A stretch of 64,000 bases of DNA from Galeruca laticollis (GCA_963921935.1 OY998180.1:108466270-108530269); one strand, 5' to 3'. Counted from the first letter of the stretch, positions 1 to 11,714 are shown. Notes: generated from the sequence alone by a model not told the origin. A program made the numbers and translations.

Positions 1-3000
1 AGCAGGGAAACGGCCATGGTTTAGTTTTAGTCGCGTTATAATTGTTGCGTATTTTTTCCTATAACCAAATATTGTTATATGAGGAATGTTATTTGGATGA
101 AGCTGGAAATAGAAGCTTTTAGATATTTTGCTGTTGTTATTGTAAGCTTCTCTCCATCTGTTTCTAATGGATTTTTTATGTCTGTTAATTACGTCAGCCT
201 GACAGGAAAAGTTTACTAACTCTTTTAATTTGCCAGCTTCTTTTGCCTGGTGATCTACCTTCTCCTTGCCTATAACGCCGCTATGGCCTTTTACCCATAT
301 GAGAGCAATTTGCTTATTATTAATTTTTAGTTCATACAATGAGTTTTTCATTTCTAAAATCAGTTCCTGATTATAAATGTTTATTGGAGAACCTTCGATA
401 GCTTGTAAAACCGATTTCGAGTCGTCTGTCATTATAGCAGCTGTTTGCACTGGATTTAGTGTGCACCATATTAAGCATTGTTTTATTGCAACAGCCTCAG
501 CAGAGTATACCGAAAATATGTCTGCTATTCTGAATTTCTCGACATGATTAATGTTTGAAACAAAGAATGCTGCTCCTGTTCCATCATCATATTTGGACCC
601 ATCTGTAAATATTTTAGTTATATTGTCTCCGAAATCATTCAGTATAGTTGTAAGTATTAAGTTATTTAGATTAGGAATTTCGGTGTATAAGGGGTATATG
701 ACGGTTGGTCGAAATATAATACTTTTGTAACTGTACTTATATATAGGGAATTTAGGAGAATTTAAGATGAAATCTTCATCATGATTGGTATTAATAAAGG
801 CCTCTGCCAAGGGAGGAGTAGATTTTATTCTCTAGTACGGCACTGTAGGGTTACACGTATTTATAAAAGCGATTTTTTAGACCATTTCCGTATTAAATGC
901 TCTATATTCAATCATTTGTTTTTCAGCTAAAAATTGTCTTCGTATGTTTAGTGGCGGTTCTTGCATTTCTGCCAAAACTGCTTGGTTAGGAGATGACATC
1001 ATTAACCCCATACAAATTTTTAAGGCTTTATATTGAATACGGTCGATAATTAGTAGGTTTGTTTTAGATGTTGCTCCATATAATGTACTCCCGTAGTCCA
1101 ATATGGAACGAATATAAGTCTTGTAGAATGTATACATCAAATTGACGTCTGCTCCCCATTTTCTTTTGGAAACCACTTTTAGCAAATTCATACCTTTTTC
1201 ACATTTTTTTAACATATTTGATATGATTTGTCCATAGCATTTTTTTATCTAAGATAGTGCCTAGATATTTGAATTCATCGACAAATGGAATCTTTAAACC
1301 AGCCAGGTAAGTAGCTCCAGCAGTCCTAACTCGGTGTCGAGTAAAACATACCAAAGCAGTCTTATCCTGAGAGACACAGAATCCCATACCATTAAACCAA
1401 CGTATTAGTAACTGCATACATTCTCTTAGATCTTCTAAACATTGCTCATAAGAACTACGGGTAAAGTAAAAACAGATCGTCCGCATATTGAATCATGTTA
1501 AATTTATCATCTACTAACCTGTGCAGATCTGCAGTGTAAATGTTAAATAAGATAGGACTCAGTATAGATCCCTGCGGTAAGCCATTATATACTATATGTG
1601 GACCATGTAATACGTTATTATGATCACGTATAAATATTTTTCTACTATGAAAAGGAATAATAATATTGGTAGAGACAGTTTTATTAATTCCAATATTTTC
1701 CATTTTATTTGCTAAAATATTAAGATCAACTACATCATATGCCTCCGTTAAATCAACAAACAAACATAATGTGTAGTAATTTTTAGAGAAACTTATTTGT
1801 ATATCTGAAACTAAGTGCCACGTCCTCTGCGAAAACCATATTGAATGTTTGGCAATGGAGACCTACTTTCAACAAATTTCGAATTTTTATTAATCTTTCA
1901 AAAGTTTTTGTAATACAAGATATCAACGAGATGGGGCGAAATGATGAAGACAAACTAGGGTCTTTATTAGGTTTAAGAATGAGACAGACTATAATATTTT
2001 TAAAGCAATCAGAATACTTTTGCTTCCTCCACCAATCATTGAATAATTGCAATAAAATTTTTTTAGCTGAAATAGGTAAATAATTAATTATTTTGTTGGC
2101 AAAACCGTCTAGACCGGGAGTAGTGTTGAGACCTTTTTTAATTACTAAATCCAGTTCATGAATCGTAAAAGAAGCGAGCAATTCGTCTTCATGATTGAAT
2201 ATAAACTTGACATCTGTTTTAACCCCAAAATTGGAAGCATATGGAGGGGCTATTTTATTTTGAATATCATCAATTAAATCTTTTGAAATTGGTTTTTTGG
2301 GGCATTGAAAACTTTTATTGTTAAGCCTTTTAACAAATTTCCAAATTTCTGTTAAAGGAGTATTTTTATTAAGTTTATTTAAGAAGTTAATCCAACTGCC
2401 ACGTTGTTTGTTTTCGAATAAACGTTTCGCTTGCGCAGCTAAGTTTTGATATATTATATAATAATTGTAACTGGAATGAATTCTATAATTTTTTAATGCC
2501 GTTTTACGTTTTTCTACCATCCTTACGCATTCCTCATCCCACCAAATAGGTCTAGGAGAAACGGGAGTAAATGCTTTTTTAACAGGCATCTAACGATCTG
2601 CTGCAGAAGAAATGATCTCAAAAAATGCTGCGACTTTGTCTGTAAGATTTGTATTATTTCCAGCAAGTAATTGATTTATGTCTGATTCCAACACTTTATG
2701 AAATGTATCCCAGTCTGCTCGAGAGTCATTCCATTTTGTGGACGGATTTACAGTGAAGGACTTTGGGTTAATCTGAATTCCGATAGCTATTGGGTAGTGG
2801 TCTGATCCCATTGTATCGTCTATAACTTCCCAAGTTAACCTGTCTACTAAAACGTGCGAAGTTAATGATATGTCAACTGCTGAATGGTTTCCCCTGGGGG
2901 TAACTCTAGTAGGAGTACCGTCGTTTAACACAACAAGCTCTAAATAATCGATTACATCTGCTAAAATTTTTCCATGCCGATCATCCGGTATAGGACCCCA

Positions 3001-3429
3001 CATACCATGGTGTGCATTAAAGTCGCCGCAGAAAATACTATTGGAATCAAATTGCTGGAATAAATTTATCCAATCGTTGTAATTGATGGCTATATCAGAT
3101 GGACGGTATAAAGATACTATCGAAATGTTTAAAGAGGACAATGTAATTGCGCATACTTCTAGATCTTCATTAAACGATTGTATAATATCTACCTCTTTAT
3201 AATATATACCCTGCCTTATGAAGGTCCCTACTCCACCATAACCATCGATTCTGCACTTTTTAATTAAGTTAAACTCTTTTAAAACAAAATTTTCGTCTGG
3301 CTTCAGCCATAATTCTGATACTACTATAATGTCAATATGTGCTTTATTAATAAAGTTACTGAAACTAGCTTTATTAGCTTTTAATGACCTGCTGTTCCAT
3401 TGTAATAAACTTAGTTTATTCTTTATAAT
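1..3429 (-). pseudogene. LINE ORF2: endonuclease, reverse transcriptase, RNase H (broken)
   Basis: ORF2 makes the target-primed reverse transcription enzyme. Seen, N- to C-terminal: an apurinic-like endonuclease (about 3410-2590) with QWN, an ELWL acidic motif, GDFNAHH and SDHYPI; RT from about 2590 to 1200 with TPGLDGF, FRPISLIS, NGLPQGSILSP and the catalytic YADD near 1480; RNase H at about 620-200 with TDGSKYDDG, an E in YSAEA, and MTDDS; then a C-terminal RLKLNHGRFPA stretch at the window edge. Lesions: an in-frame TAG at 2590-2592, frame changes near 1830, 1760 and 1460-1490, and stops near 1199, 877 and 830. No ATG fits the start: the frame is open from about 3429, next to the end of ORF1. 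Certain as a family, certainly non-functional here. Confidence 0.9.
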
Positions 3430-4759
3430 TTTATGATTGCTAGACGGGAAGGTTTATATTCAGATTCGGATCCGGATGCGGATCCGGATCCATTATAACT
3501 CAAATCCATCTTTTCTGTAGAATAATCGGCGTCGTACATATTATCTACAAATTCTCGTATTTCTGAGTCTGGAAAAGAGACTGCAGTAGCGGGGTAGTTT
3601 TTTTGCAATTCTTATCCAATATTTATCCATGTAAGTGTAAGTGCGAACTGAATTAATCTTTACTTTTAATTGAGGGCTTTTCTTTACAGGCAGTGATTCT
3701 ATGGTGGGGGATATAGGGGAAGTTTCACGTTTTTTGGGAGAAGGAATATTGGATTTGTTAACGAGTTTTCCTAAGGTTATTGGTGTACTTTGGAAAGATG
3801 TCTGATTATAATTAGGTAAGGGAGGAAAATTGTTAGTGTTCTTTAATACCGCGAATCGGTTATTTGTAACAATTTTAGCGTACGATGAGTTGATGTAAAT
3901 ATTTTCAGCTTCCCTAAACGATACATTTTCTTGTGCCATAATCTGTTTTATTTGTTTTTGTTTTATGAACGCGGGGCATTTCCTAAAAACTGAAGGGTGA
4001 TCATTTGTTTTACAATATATACAGATATTGTCAGCTTTACAGTCTTCCTCACGATGCTTTATATCGGTGCATTTTTTACATCTGCTCTCTTTGGATTTGC
4101 ACTGTTTGGCCGAATGGCCGTATCGCAAGCAATTGTAACATTGTACCACTGGTTGTATGTGGGGCTCTACATGGAAATTACACAAGTTGATCTATACATT
4201 CTGTGGGATTTCATTGCCCAAAAATTGTACGATAATCATTTGTCTTTTAACTAGACAAGAATTTTCATCTGAATCTATTATTTTTCTTTTCATACGTTGT
4301 ACACCTACTACTTTTTTATTGTAAATAATCGCATTTAGTAGATACTCTTCGTCGAAGCAAGTATCCACCATTCTTATAAGGCCTTTTTTGTGAGTATAGA
4401 ATCTAGGAATATATGCTATAAGATTGTTTTTTTGTATTACCAAATGATTAACAAGAGAGCTTGCCATTTCCCGGGTTTTAAATATAACTTTTACTCGGTT
4501 TATTCCTACTGATTTAATATTCTCAACCTCTTTTTTTAATGTGTCATCCGTAGGGAGATAATGACCTATTTTAATAGGGAATAACCTACCAATTTTTTTT
4601 TCTTTATGTTCCACAAAAACAAAAAAGGGCCTTTATCGCCTGGACTATAACGATTTTCTAAATCTATAATATTATAAGTTTCATCTTTTTTTCCTGTTCC
4701 TTGATAAAACCGGATTCTTTTAAATCGGGCGGCTTATCGCCGCCCGTTTTTTCTCCCAT
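3423..4759 (-). pseudogene. LINE ORF1: Gag-like RNA-binding protein with three CCHC zinc knuckles (broken)
   Basis: ORF1 proteins of I/Jockey LINEs bind the element RNA. Seen: an N-terminal part with RYSPGDKGPF (about 4660-4620), a middle RNA-recognition-like stretch containing NRVKVIF, then three knuckles at about 4145-3975: CYNCLRYGHSAKQC, CKKCTDIKHREEDC and CIYCKTNDHPSVFRKC. A serine/glycine/acid-rich tail ends at 3423. The ATG at 4759 is the first plausible start, but the frame shifts at least twice between it and 4614. An in-frame stop follows NEIPQNV near 4190, and a further shift near 3610 moves the tail to another frame. The end abuts the start of ORF2. Confidence 0.85.
4726..4746. 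repeat. GC-rich perfect hairpin inside the ORF1 start region
   Basis: An 8-bp perfect stem (CGGGCGGC / GCCGCCCG) with a 5-nt loop, 10 to 30 bases inside the presumed ORF1 start. It stands out in AT-rich surroundings. It may be a translation-affecting RNA hairpin of the LINE or simply coding sequence; function is inferred only. Confidence 0.5.
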
Positions 4760-4760
4760 A

Positions 4761-5917
4761 TTCCACTAATTATACGTTTTTCAGATATGTTATTTTAAAA
4801 TTTATAATGATATGATATTAAACATATTATTAAATGGAAAATACTTAGCTAGATTAAATCTGACTCCAGTAAAATCACATCCACTCACTATGACTGTCGA
4901 ATTCGAACTGGAATCAGAATTTTAAATCGACGCAGTTATTATTATTATTAACGGAATATAACATTGATCTTCTGATGAGGAAGGGCGGCAAATTATACCT
5001 TGCACCCTGGCGGCACATATCCTTGGATCGGCCCTGACACCACCGATAGTATTCTGCCTAGTACTAGTACAGCCTCTCAACATAGAAGTTCAGAACCGTT
5101 GTTAAACTGTGGTTACTGGAAAGCCCAACATATGTTGAAGTGAGAGGTCGCCTATGTCCGATCAAGGACTTGATACAAGAAGAAAAATAGATGACGAATT
5201 GGTCAAGCTTTGAAACGATAGTGAGTTGTTTGAAGTTTCTACTCAGTAATTGTGGTCAAATATCTATAGTATCAAGTAAAGATTGAAACTTATTTCAGCA
5301 AGATATTCTACTAAACGGAATTGACATCTTATTTTAAAAGCAAAACAGATTCAAGTATAAGCTGATATTATATTCAAAGACAGAAAACCAGTTTAAAAAA
5401 TAAAATTATAAAGTACACTTTGACAAACTACTTAAACGAGCCATTGTGTGTTTAACGAGTTCATAGTAGATAAAATATCTTCAAGTTGAAGAAGTTTCAT
5501 ATTTGTTTATACCGCAATTGCATGAGGAACATAAATTGATAACAGGTCATAAGTTAGAGCATTCAAAATAAAACAATAAAAACGATGCCAATAAAATATA
5601 GTGCAAAAGTAATTTCAGAATTATATTACACTAGTTAAAAATGAACCATTCCTTTTTTGCCAACTTCGTTTTATAATAAACTCGAGAAGAGCCATAAATC
5701 TATAATTGTTTATTCAGCACAAAAGTCTTAATTTAAGTACTCGAGGAATTATATAATAGCTATAACGTTTCGTTAATTGGGTGCCATCGGCTACAATACC
5801 TATAATTATGATCATGGTGTTCTCTGTAGGCTTTCAACGAAAGGTCTTGTTCATTTAAAGTAATTTCTAATTGAGTAAAACCAAAAAAAAATAGTTTTAA
5901 AGATTAAAACTAACTTT
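4761..5917. other. Gene-free stretch upstream of the LINE
   Basis: No coding region or recognisable element. It may include the LINE 5' UTR next to 4760. There is a short ATT-type microsatellite at about 4937-4951. The rest is AT-rich and unassigned. Confidence 0.4.
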
Positions 5918-6180
5918 TCCGCACTCCGGACGCTGTATCGTGCTAACATATCGAAGTTTCTCCGGAAACTATCGAAAATGAAGTATATCGGGACTTACAG
6001 GACCCCTTCTACTGACTCTGGAAGACTAAAAATCAATAGGGTTCATATGTGAGCCGCTCTGAATAATATCCAATCATAAAAGTGGTCACTTGTTTTCACT
6101 CCGAATACTGTATCGTGCTCATAATGCAAAATTTCTCCAAAAATGATCAAAAATTAAGTATATCTGGATTTATACGACCC
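5918..6180 (+). repeat. Two diverged copies of a tandem repeat, period about 172-174 bp
   Basis: The stretch starting CTTTTCC near 5918 recurs, diverged, from about 6090. Both copies have CTGTATCGTGCT, then TTTCTCC, then a GAAGTATAT or TTAAGTATAT block and an AGGACCCC or ACGACCCA block. This is a degenerate satellite or transposon-internal dimer. It is unrelated by eye to the large array further right. Confidence 0.55.
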
Positions 6181-8508
6181 AGTGTGTATCGATAATTCGG
6201 ATTATCGTCTAAAAGCGCACGCCTATGTTAATAACCAAACAGTTTTTCTGACGTTTTTATAGAACTTAAATTAGTTTAAAAGACCGAACAATCGTTGGTA
6301 AAGGGGACAGATCGGTCCGCTCCCCCTACCTGAACTTTCGCGTTGAGATTCCCAAGTCGCACAATAAAAACATTGTGGATATAATTGAGTTTTAAAACAG
6401 TTTTATTATGGTAAATAAAAATATGTGGTTTTAAAGTTACCTTGTAAATATACTACCGGCTCTTAAAAACCGTTTAGCATCTAATAATGGTTTTTATGTG
6501 TCCGTTAAGAATATATAATAAGATTACTTAGTCTTGAAATAGTATTTGCCTTATTGTGGTTTTTAAATGGCTAGATTTGCAGCAACTTTAAAACTACCTA
6601 GGTTTATTAACGACTTGCAGATTGATTGGTTTTATTACGCTCTACACCATGACGCTATAGTTGCAAAATGGCTTTTAAATATGCTCCTAAATTAACTATT
6701 AAAACCTGTCTTCAAATCTGTTTTACTTTCAGTAGGAAAAGTACTTTTCCTCTCTAGGGAGGAAAAGTACGACTTTGCTCCCTACAATGAGGCTAGAAAA
6801 AGTATACTTTGGATAGAGGTAGGCGAAAAATTGTTCATCACCTTACGATGATACAGAACCATTTAAAATAGTAAAAACCAGGGGTTCAAAAATAAAAGCA
6901 GAGGGAGATGATAAGATCATGGAGTGAAATTCTTCGTTTTTTAAACAGCTACGACACGGAGAATCTAATCAGGTGGGGTCTAAAGGGAAATATGGGCATG
7001 TGTAATAAATAACGATAACAACAGTAAGGATTAAATTTCAGAAACAAATATGAAAATGGACAGTGGGAATGATGATGAAAATTTGGAGAGAGTAGGGATG
7101 TACAATTGGATGAAGAAGAAGGAGAGGCTCCGGTCAAGAACACGAATCGAATCGAATATTAAATTTAAAAAAACCCTTTACATTGTATGACATCTCTCGC
7201 ACGTGCAAACCCAGTTTATTTGATTCCATAAGAGACTGTGAATTGCCAAAACGCGACTGCGGCCGGCAGCCGACAGAGACCGCACAATGCGGACCGTCTA
7301 TTTCCAGCCTAAATATTAAAAAGAATCGAATTAGATGAAGTAACAGCTTGTCAAAACGTTTCCATTGCTCAAACAATGTTTCAGGCATGGCCTGATATCC
7401 TTTCGGGTGCAATAATAGGTTCCCGGTGGAAAACTATTTCAATAAGTATAAAGAACGTGATAATCGCTATTTTTATTATCGAGCCTGTTATCCAAATTGG
7501 GAGTTCCTGTTCTTTATCGCGTTTATGTCCTGGAACGGTGTCCTGCCGATAGGATATTTGAGTGAAAAAGAACTTTGGGAACATAATGAATAAAGGTAAC
7601 GGATTGATTACGTTACAGTTATTTTGGGAATCAGTGAAATTGTTACATTTATTTATAGTAGAACGAAAGTAACTACTTCTCTTTTGGAAAAAGTTCTATG
7701 AATCACTCTAATGCAGTTAATTCTAAAATAGCTCAATGATTACATGAGACAATAACGTCAAGACTAAATACGGTAATAATGAAATAACAAACCTGACTAT
7801 TATAAACACATAAAAAAATTTGCAGCAAGTAGAAATGCATGTTAAGTTGGAATTCTAGCTGATGTTGTTTTTACATTGAATGTTTTTACTCCTTCTGATA
7901 CTTTAGAAACAAAGATCTCTCCTTCATATTTTGTTTTTGGAAGGTATCTTTTGAAATAATAATAAATCTTTGAAATTACCTTTATACCGGTAAACATGTA
8001 CGGTATTTCATTAAAAACCAATGTATGTTCTTCCCCAACGCAGGTAGAATGAACTGGTTGCTTGTGATTCTATTGTTGTTTCGGCTTTAATTTACTACTG
8101 GTTAATTATAATTTAAACTGCCTATATTTAGGTGTGTTGTTTTACACGTATATACATATCAATATCAGTGTATAAAATACGCGAGAGGGTAAGTTAAACT
8201 ATTTATTTGAACATAACCCAACTTAACCTGATTCAACATGTCCGAGAGGGTAAAGAAACGATACAGCGAGGTTTAAATCGTAAATATTATATGAGGTTTT
8301 GTTGAAGGGTTGAAAATTTTGTGAGGGACTAACATAAAAATACATCGAATTTCAATTTGAATATACAGTGCAAGCATACACATATTTATCATTACATGTG
8401 CCAAATCAAGTTTTGTTCCTTAATCTACTACATTATTTCATATACTATTGTCTTTACAATATTTTCAAATAGAATCTGTATTTTTTTGTGACAAATTCGA
8501 TGTATATA
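6181..8508. other. Gene-free stretch, unassigned
   Basis: No supported gene. The only local structure seen is a perfect 18-bp palindrome at 6734-6751 (AGGAAAAGTACTTTTCCT), with a third half-copy at about 6760-6770. Short open frames at 6949-7584 overlap on one strand and match no family I recognise. Confidence 0.4.
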
Positions 8509-8674
8509 CACTTAAAATTATTGACCTCATTAATATATTATAACATAACCGACAAATGTCAAATTATTTTGTTCTGTTCTCCACTATTAATAGAAAGGGA
8601 TGTCACTTAATAATTATGTCGGTTATATTATCAGATATTAATGACATCAGGGTAAAGATAAATAATTTTAAGTG
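8509..8674 (+). mobile_element. MITE copy 1 (TA-flanked, terminal inverted repeats)
   Basis: Begins CACTTAAAATTATTGAC and ends with its complement AATAATTTTAAGTG, flanked by TA at 8507-8508 and 8675-8676. TA flanks and a 166-bp non-coding body fit a Tc1/mariner-type MITE. The internal sequence matches the neighbouring copy in reverse orientation. Confidence 0.8.
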
Positions 8675-8715
8675 TACCTAGTGTTTGTTATGAACACAAT
8701 ACTTCATTTCACATA

Positions 8716-8858
8716 CACTTAAAATTATTGACTTTTACCCTGAAGTTATTAATATCTGATAACATAACCGACATAATTATTAAGTGGCATCTCTTTCCAT
8801 TAATAGTGAAGAACAGAACAGAATAATTTGACAGGGTAAAATTCAATAATTTTAAGTG
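8716..8858 (-). mobile_element. MITE copy 2, inverted relative to copy 1
   Basis: Same ends (CACTTAAAATTATTGA, and its complement TCAATAATTTTAAGTG), flanked by TA at 8714-8715 and 8859-8860. Its reverse complement aligns along the whole of copy 1, including the AATTATGTCGGTTAT core. Only 41 bp separate the two copies, so together they can form a hairpin. Confidence 0.8.
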
Positions 8859-8860
8859 TA

Positions 8861-9356
8861 GGTGTAAAATAACAATACAAGTTATTCTATGCCCACCATT
8901 TCGGATTAAATTGAATTCGGCTGTTGGTTAACTGTCACATATTGTTGAAAAATACCCTCTTCACACAACAGTATGTTTTACAATAGAAAAACTTCTGTAC
9001 AAAGGGGAAAGTTTTTGAATTTAATATTGAAATGAAAACGTATAATAGAATATTTTCGATTCCATATTTCCGTTCATGTTTATTTATATATTTATGTGAT
9101 CAAATCTATTTTGCGTAAACTGCTAATGCCTTTTGGGAATATAGTACAAAATTTCGCAGTATTTTATAAATTTTGAACCGGCGAAACTTATATTCGCGAT
9201 TCAATTAATAATATATTGAAAATTTCAATCGTCAAACATTTATCACTGTCCTGTCGTACCTTACGTTCAAAAATATATTGTGCAACCAGTGGGGAAAGTT
9301 CAACTTTTCTCACGAATGAAGGAAGTACTTTTTCCCACATGTTGAACTTTTTATAC
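8861..9356. other. Gene-free stretch
   Basis: AT-rich, no gene. It contains a weak inverted repeat at about 9290-9345 (AAAGTTCAAC against GTTGAACTTT). This lies directly outside the end of the adjacent LTR. Confidence 0.35.
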
Positions 9357-9619
9357 TGTAATGTTTTTCTTATTTATTTAAACAGTAAACGGGTGGGATA
9401 AATTTTAAACACACGGTATGGCTACTTACTAATTTATTTAAACACTAAACTACTCACTAACACTTAATTTATATATACTTACCTAATCACTTAAATTTAA
9501 TTTATATGCACACACACAAACTTAATTATGAATTTATATCAACACTTTACTGTTCGCTATTTCGGTGTATTCTTGTTTATTTCTCGAGATCACTTTATCA
9601 ACTGAACTAACTTTCTCGG

Positions 9620-9621
<2 letters not shown>
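9357..9621 (-). mobile_element. LTR fragment A: R-U5 half of a split LTR on the minus strand
   Basis: Read on the minus strand it ends ACATTACA and contains ATTTATCCCACCCGTTTA and TTAAGTGTTAGTGAG. Both align with the 3' half of the complete plus-strand LTR at 9685-10152. Its inner edge runs into an AT microsatellite. Together with fragment C (10204-10464) it makes one LTR. Confidence 0.75.

Positions 9622-9684
<63 letters not shown>
9622..9684. repeat. (AT)n microsatellite
   Basis: About 60 bp of near-perfect AT dinucleotides between LTR fragment A and the inserted LTR B. It corresponds to the TATA-like position of the split LTR. Confidence 0.9.
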
Positions 9685-9688
<4 letters not shown>

Positions 9689-10149
9689 ACGAAACAGCAC
9701 ACTGGTATAGTCCCTAAAACCGTTTCTGTCTAAGCCAGGTATAAAAGTTAAAATTATGGCGGATACACAGTTATAAAAAACTGTTTACGAGTTTACGACT
9801 ATCTTATGTAAACATTGTTTTTGTGACCAAAGTTATCTAGAAAAGGCCAGAAAAATTATTCGTGACTGTGTAAGCCGCAGCCCAGAATTTACTAGTAAAA
9901 ACGGCTTCAATATATAAGAGACTGATCAGGAAGAGTGAGTTAGTTTATAATTTGACATAGTGAGTTAAACAGTAAATAAGTGAATATAAATTAAGTGATA
10001 ATATAAATGAGTTTAAGTGAATGTACTGAGTATATATAAATTAAGTGTTAGTGATTAGTTTAGTGTTTAAATATATTAAGTAAGTGAACCTACCGTGTGT
10101 TTAAAATTTATCCCACCCGTTTATTGTTTAAATAAATTAGAAAACCATT

Positions 10150-10152
<3 letters not shown>
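9685..10152 (+). mobile_element. Complete solo LTR (468 bp) inserted into an LTR of its own family
   Basis: Begins TGTTACGAAACAGC and ends AACCATTACA (TG...CA), flanked by ATAT on both sides, which is compatible with a 4-bp target duplication inside an AT repeat. It contains TATATAAGAG near 9910, a TATA-like promoter site. No internal coding region follows on either side, so this is a solo LTR, probably of a Ty3/gypsy element. Confidence 0.75.

Positions 10153-10203
<51 letters not shown>
10153..10203. repeat. (AT)n microsatellite
   Basis: About 50 bp of AT dinucleotides between solo LTR B and LTR fragment C. It is the other half of the AT tract split by LTR B. Confidence 0.9.
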
Positions 10204-10207
<4 letters not shown>

Positions 10208-10464
10208 TGCCTTTTTTACTAGGAAATTCTGGATTGGGGCATATATATATATATATATATATTAGTGCCTTTTTTACTAGGAAATTCTGGATTGGGGCTT
10301 ACACAAAAACAATTGGCTCTGGCGTTTTCTAGAGAAGACTGGGCACAAAAACAATGATAAGATAGTCACAATCGTAAACAGTTAAATAATAAAAACTGCG
10401 TATCCGCCATAATTTTAACTTTCATACCTGGCTTAGACAGAGTCGGATTCAGGGACTATGTCAA
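10204..10464 (-). mobile_element. LTR fragment C: U3 half of the split minus-strand LTR, with a small internal duplication
   Basis: On the minus strand it reads ATAGTCCCTGAATCCG, CTGTCTAAGCCAGGTAT, AATTATGGCGGATAC and so on, aligning with the 5' half of LTR B. The first 20 or so bases of the LTR are not recognisable. A block of about 38 bp ending GGATTGGGGC is present twice (about 10204-10239 and 10261-10298), separated by an AT run. It lies downstream of the gypsy pol on the same strand. I do not assign it to that element, because that element's 5' LTR looks different. Confidence 0.65.
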
Positions 10465-10740
10465 ATATGCCTATGATAATGATTAATTTCATATGTTTTG
10501 CCAACTTCTTCTGCATCATAGCCGTTATTGGGGATTTCCTTTATCTTGATAAGATGACTCATGGATAGGGTCGTCCTGCAAAGAAGGTATTTCTAAAATA
10601 TCCTTTCTTCACGTTACGAAGTCTTTTAGCAAACTTTAAGTGTGTACTGGTTGTGTTTTGTTTATTCGCCTTGACGATAATTTTTATTTTATTTTGTTTT
10701 TTTTTCGATGTAGTCTAGAATAAGGGGATCTCAATTTAGG

Positions 10741-11600
10741 TCAATGTTTTCTTCTGGTTACGTAGAGAGAGAAAAAGGGATCGATTACAGGAATTGATTC
10801 GACTTTTTCATTTTGTTTATCTGAAATTTTCTGACGTTTTTCTTTTTGTTTATTATATAAGTCAGTTATAAAAGGTTGTAGTTCGTCTTGTATTTCTTCG
10901 GCATAAAGGCCATGAAGGATTGCAAATGATGAGAAGTTAGTAACACTATGAATGGACTGATTATAAATTAAAATGACAAGTGTGAAAGTATCGTCTAAGG
11001 GGTCTTCTGGATTTTGTACTCGTAACGTTCTAAGTTTTTTTATTAGGGTAGAATGGAACCGTTCAACAGGGGAATTAGAAGATGAGTTATTGACTGTTGT
11101 GAGATGAATTTCAATTTTATGAAGTTTCATAAATTCTTTAATTTCGGCAGAATTAAATTCAGTGCCTATGTCACAGACAACTCCTTTCCGATAATTATAA
11201 TGTGAGAAATAGTGTCTTAATTTGCTTAGAATTCAAACAGAAGTTTTATCAGAAATTTTATAACATTGGGCATATTTGCTGAACGAATCAACAGTTGTTA
11301 AGTAGTAATTTTTGTTATAGTGGAACGAATGAATATGGATTATGTCAAAAAGTTTTTCTCATAATAATGGACCTAATTGAGGTAATTAATAAGGGTGCCC
11401 TTCATATTTTTTTTAAACAAATTTCACATTGGTTAATGAAACTTTAAATTGTAGTTTGCATGGAGGGCCAATAAAATTGATTTTTCAAGATTTTTCAAGT
11501 GTTTATAAGTTTCAACTATGCTGTTATGATTTTCGGTATGATATTGTTTTACACACTCTATTTGTATTTTTTCTTCTTCTATGTCCTGTAGTAATTTATT
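10741..11600 (-). pseudogene. Gypsy integrase: zinc-binding region and DDE core (broken)
   Basis: Integrase inserts the cDNA into host DNA. Seen on the minus strand: the zinc-binding part with VKQYHTENHNSIVETYKHL (about 11560-11490), then the catalytic core with DIIHIHSF (first Asp), VVCDIGTEFNS (second Asp, near 11170) and NSPVERFHSTL (Glu, near 11070), and a basic C-terminal tail ending in a stop at 10741. Between about 11490 and 11130 the frame is broken by stops. The three catalytic acidic residues are present although the protein is interrupted. Confidence 0.82.
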
Positions 11601-11615
11601 AGAAAATAGTAATTT

Positions 11616-11714
11616 ATGCAACAAGTGCATAAAGTGGTACTTTTTTTCACGAATGGAACAGGCGAGTGCGGCAATTCCATGAGTGAAAAAAGACACTTTA
11701 TGCACATATTGCAT
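11616..11714. mobile_element. Short foldback MITE (99 bp) in the gypsy integrase
   Basis: An inverted repeat with about 40-bp arms: 11616-11657 (ATGCAACAAGTGCATAAAGT...) pairs with 11675-11714 (...ACTTTATGCACATATTGCAT), joined by a short GC-richer loop. It interrupts the gypsy pol frame next to the zinc-binding part. It may be the end of a larger insert reaching about 12004. Confidence 0.7.

Larger units (their letters stand above)
1..4760 (-). mobile_element. Non-LTR retrotransposon (LINE, I/Jockey-like), decayed, 3' end beyond the window
   Basis: Seen: on the minus strand, an ORF1 with three CCHC knuckles is followed by an ORF2 with endonuclease, reverse transcriptase and RNase H, in that order, and ORF2 runs off the left edge. 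This gene order is that of LINEs of the I/Jockey group. The RNase H after the RT argues for an I-, R1- or LOA-like lineage rather than Jockey proper; I cannot place the clade without a tree. Both ORFs carry stops and frameshifts, so the copy is dead. No 5' UTR boundary, poly(A) tail or target-site duplication is visible. Confidence 0.9.

Noticed and set aside
7134..7584. Overlapping reverse-strand open frames
   Set aside because: They overlap in different frames, have no recognisable motif, and no initiation or splice context was convincing.
10204..10464. This LTR half as the 3' LTR of the gypsy element at 10741-18962
   Set aside because: Strand and position fit, but the sequence next to the gypsy primer site (5' LTR, 18963 onward) does not resemble the U5 part of this LTR family.
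10465..10740. Envelope-like ORF downstream of gypsy integrase (errantivirus)
   Set aside because: Only about 280 bp with stops in all frames; no env-like features.
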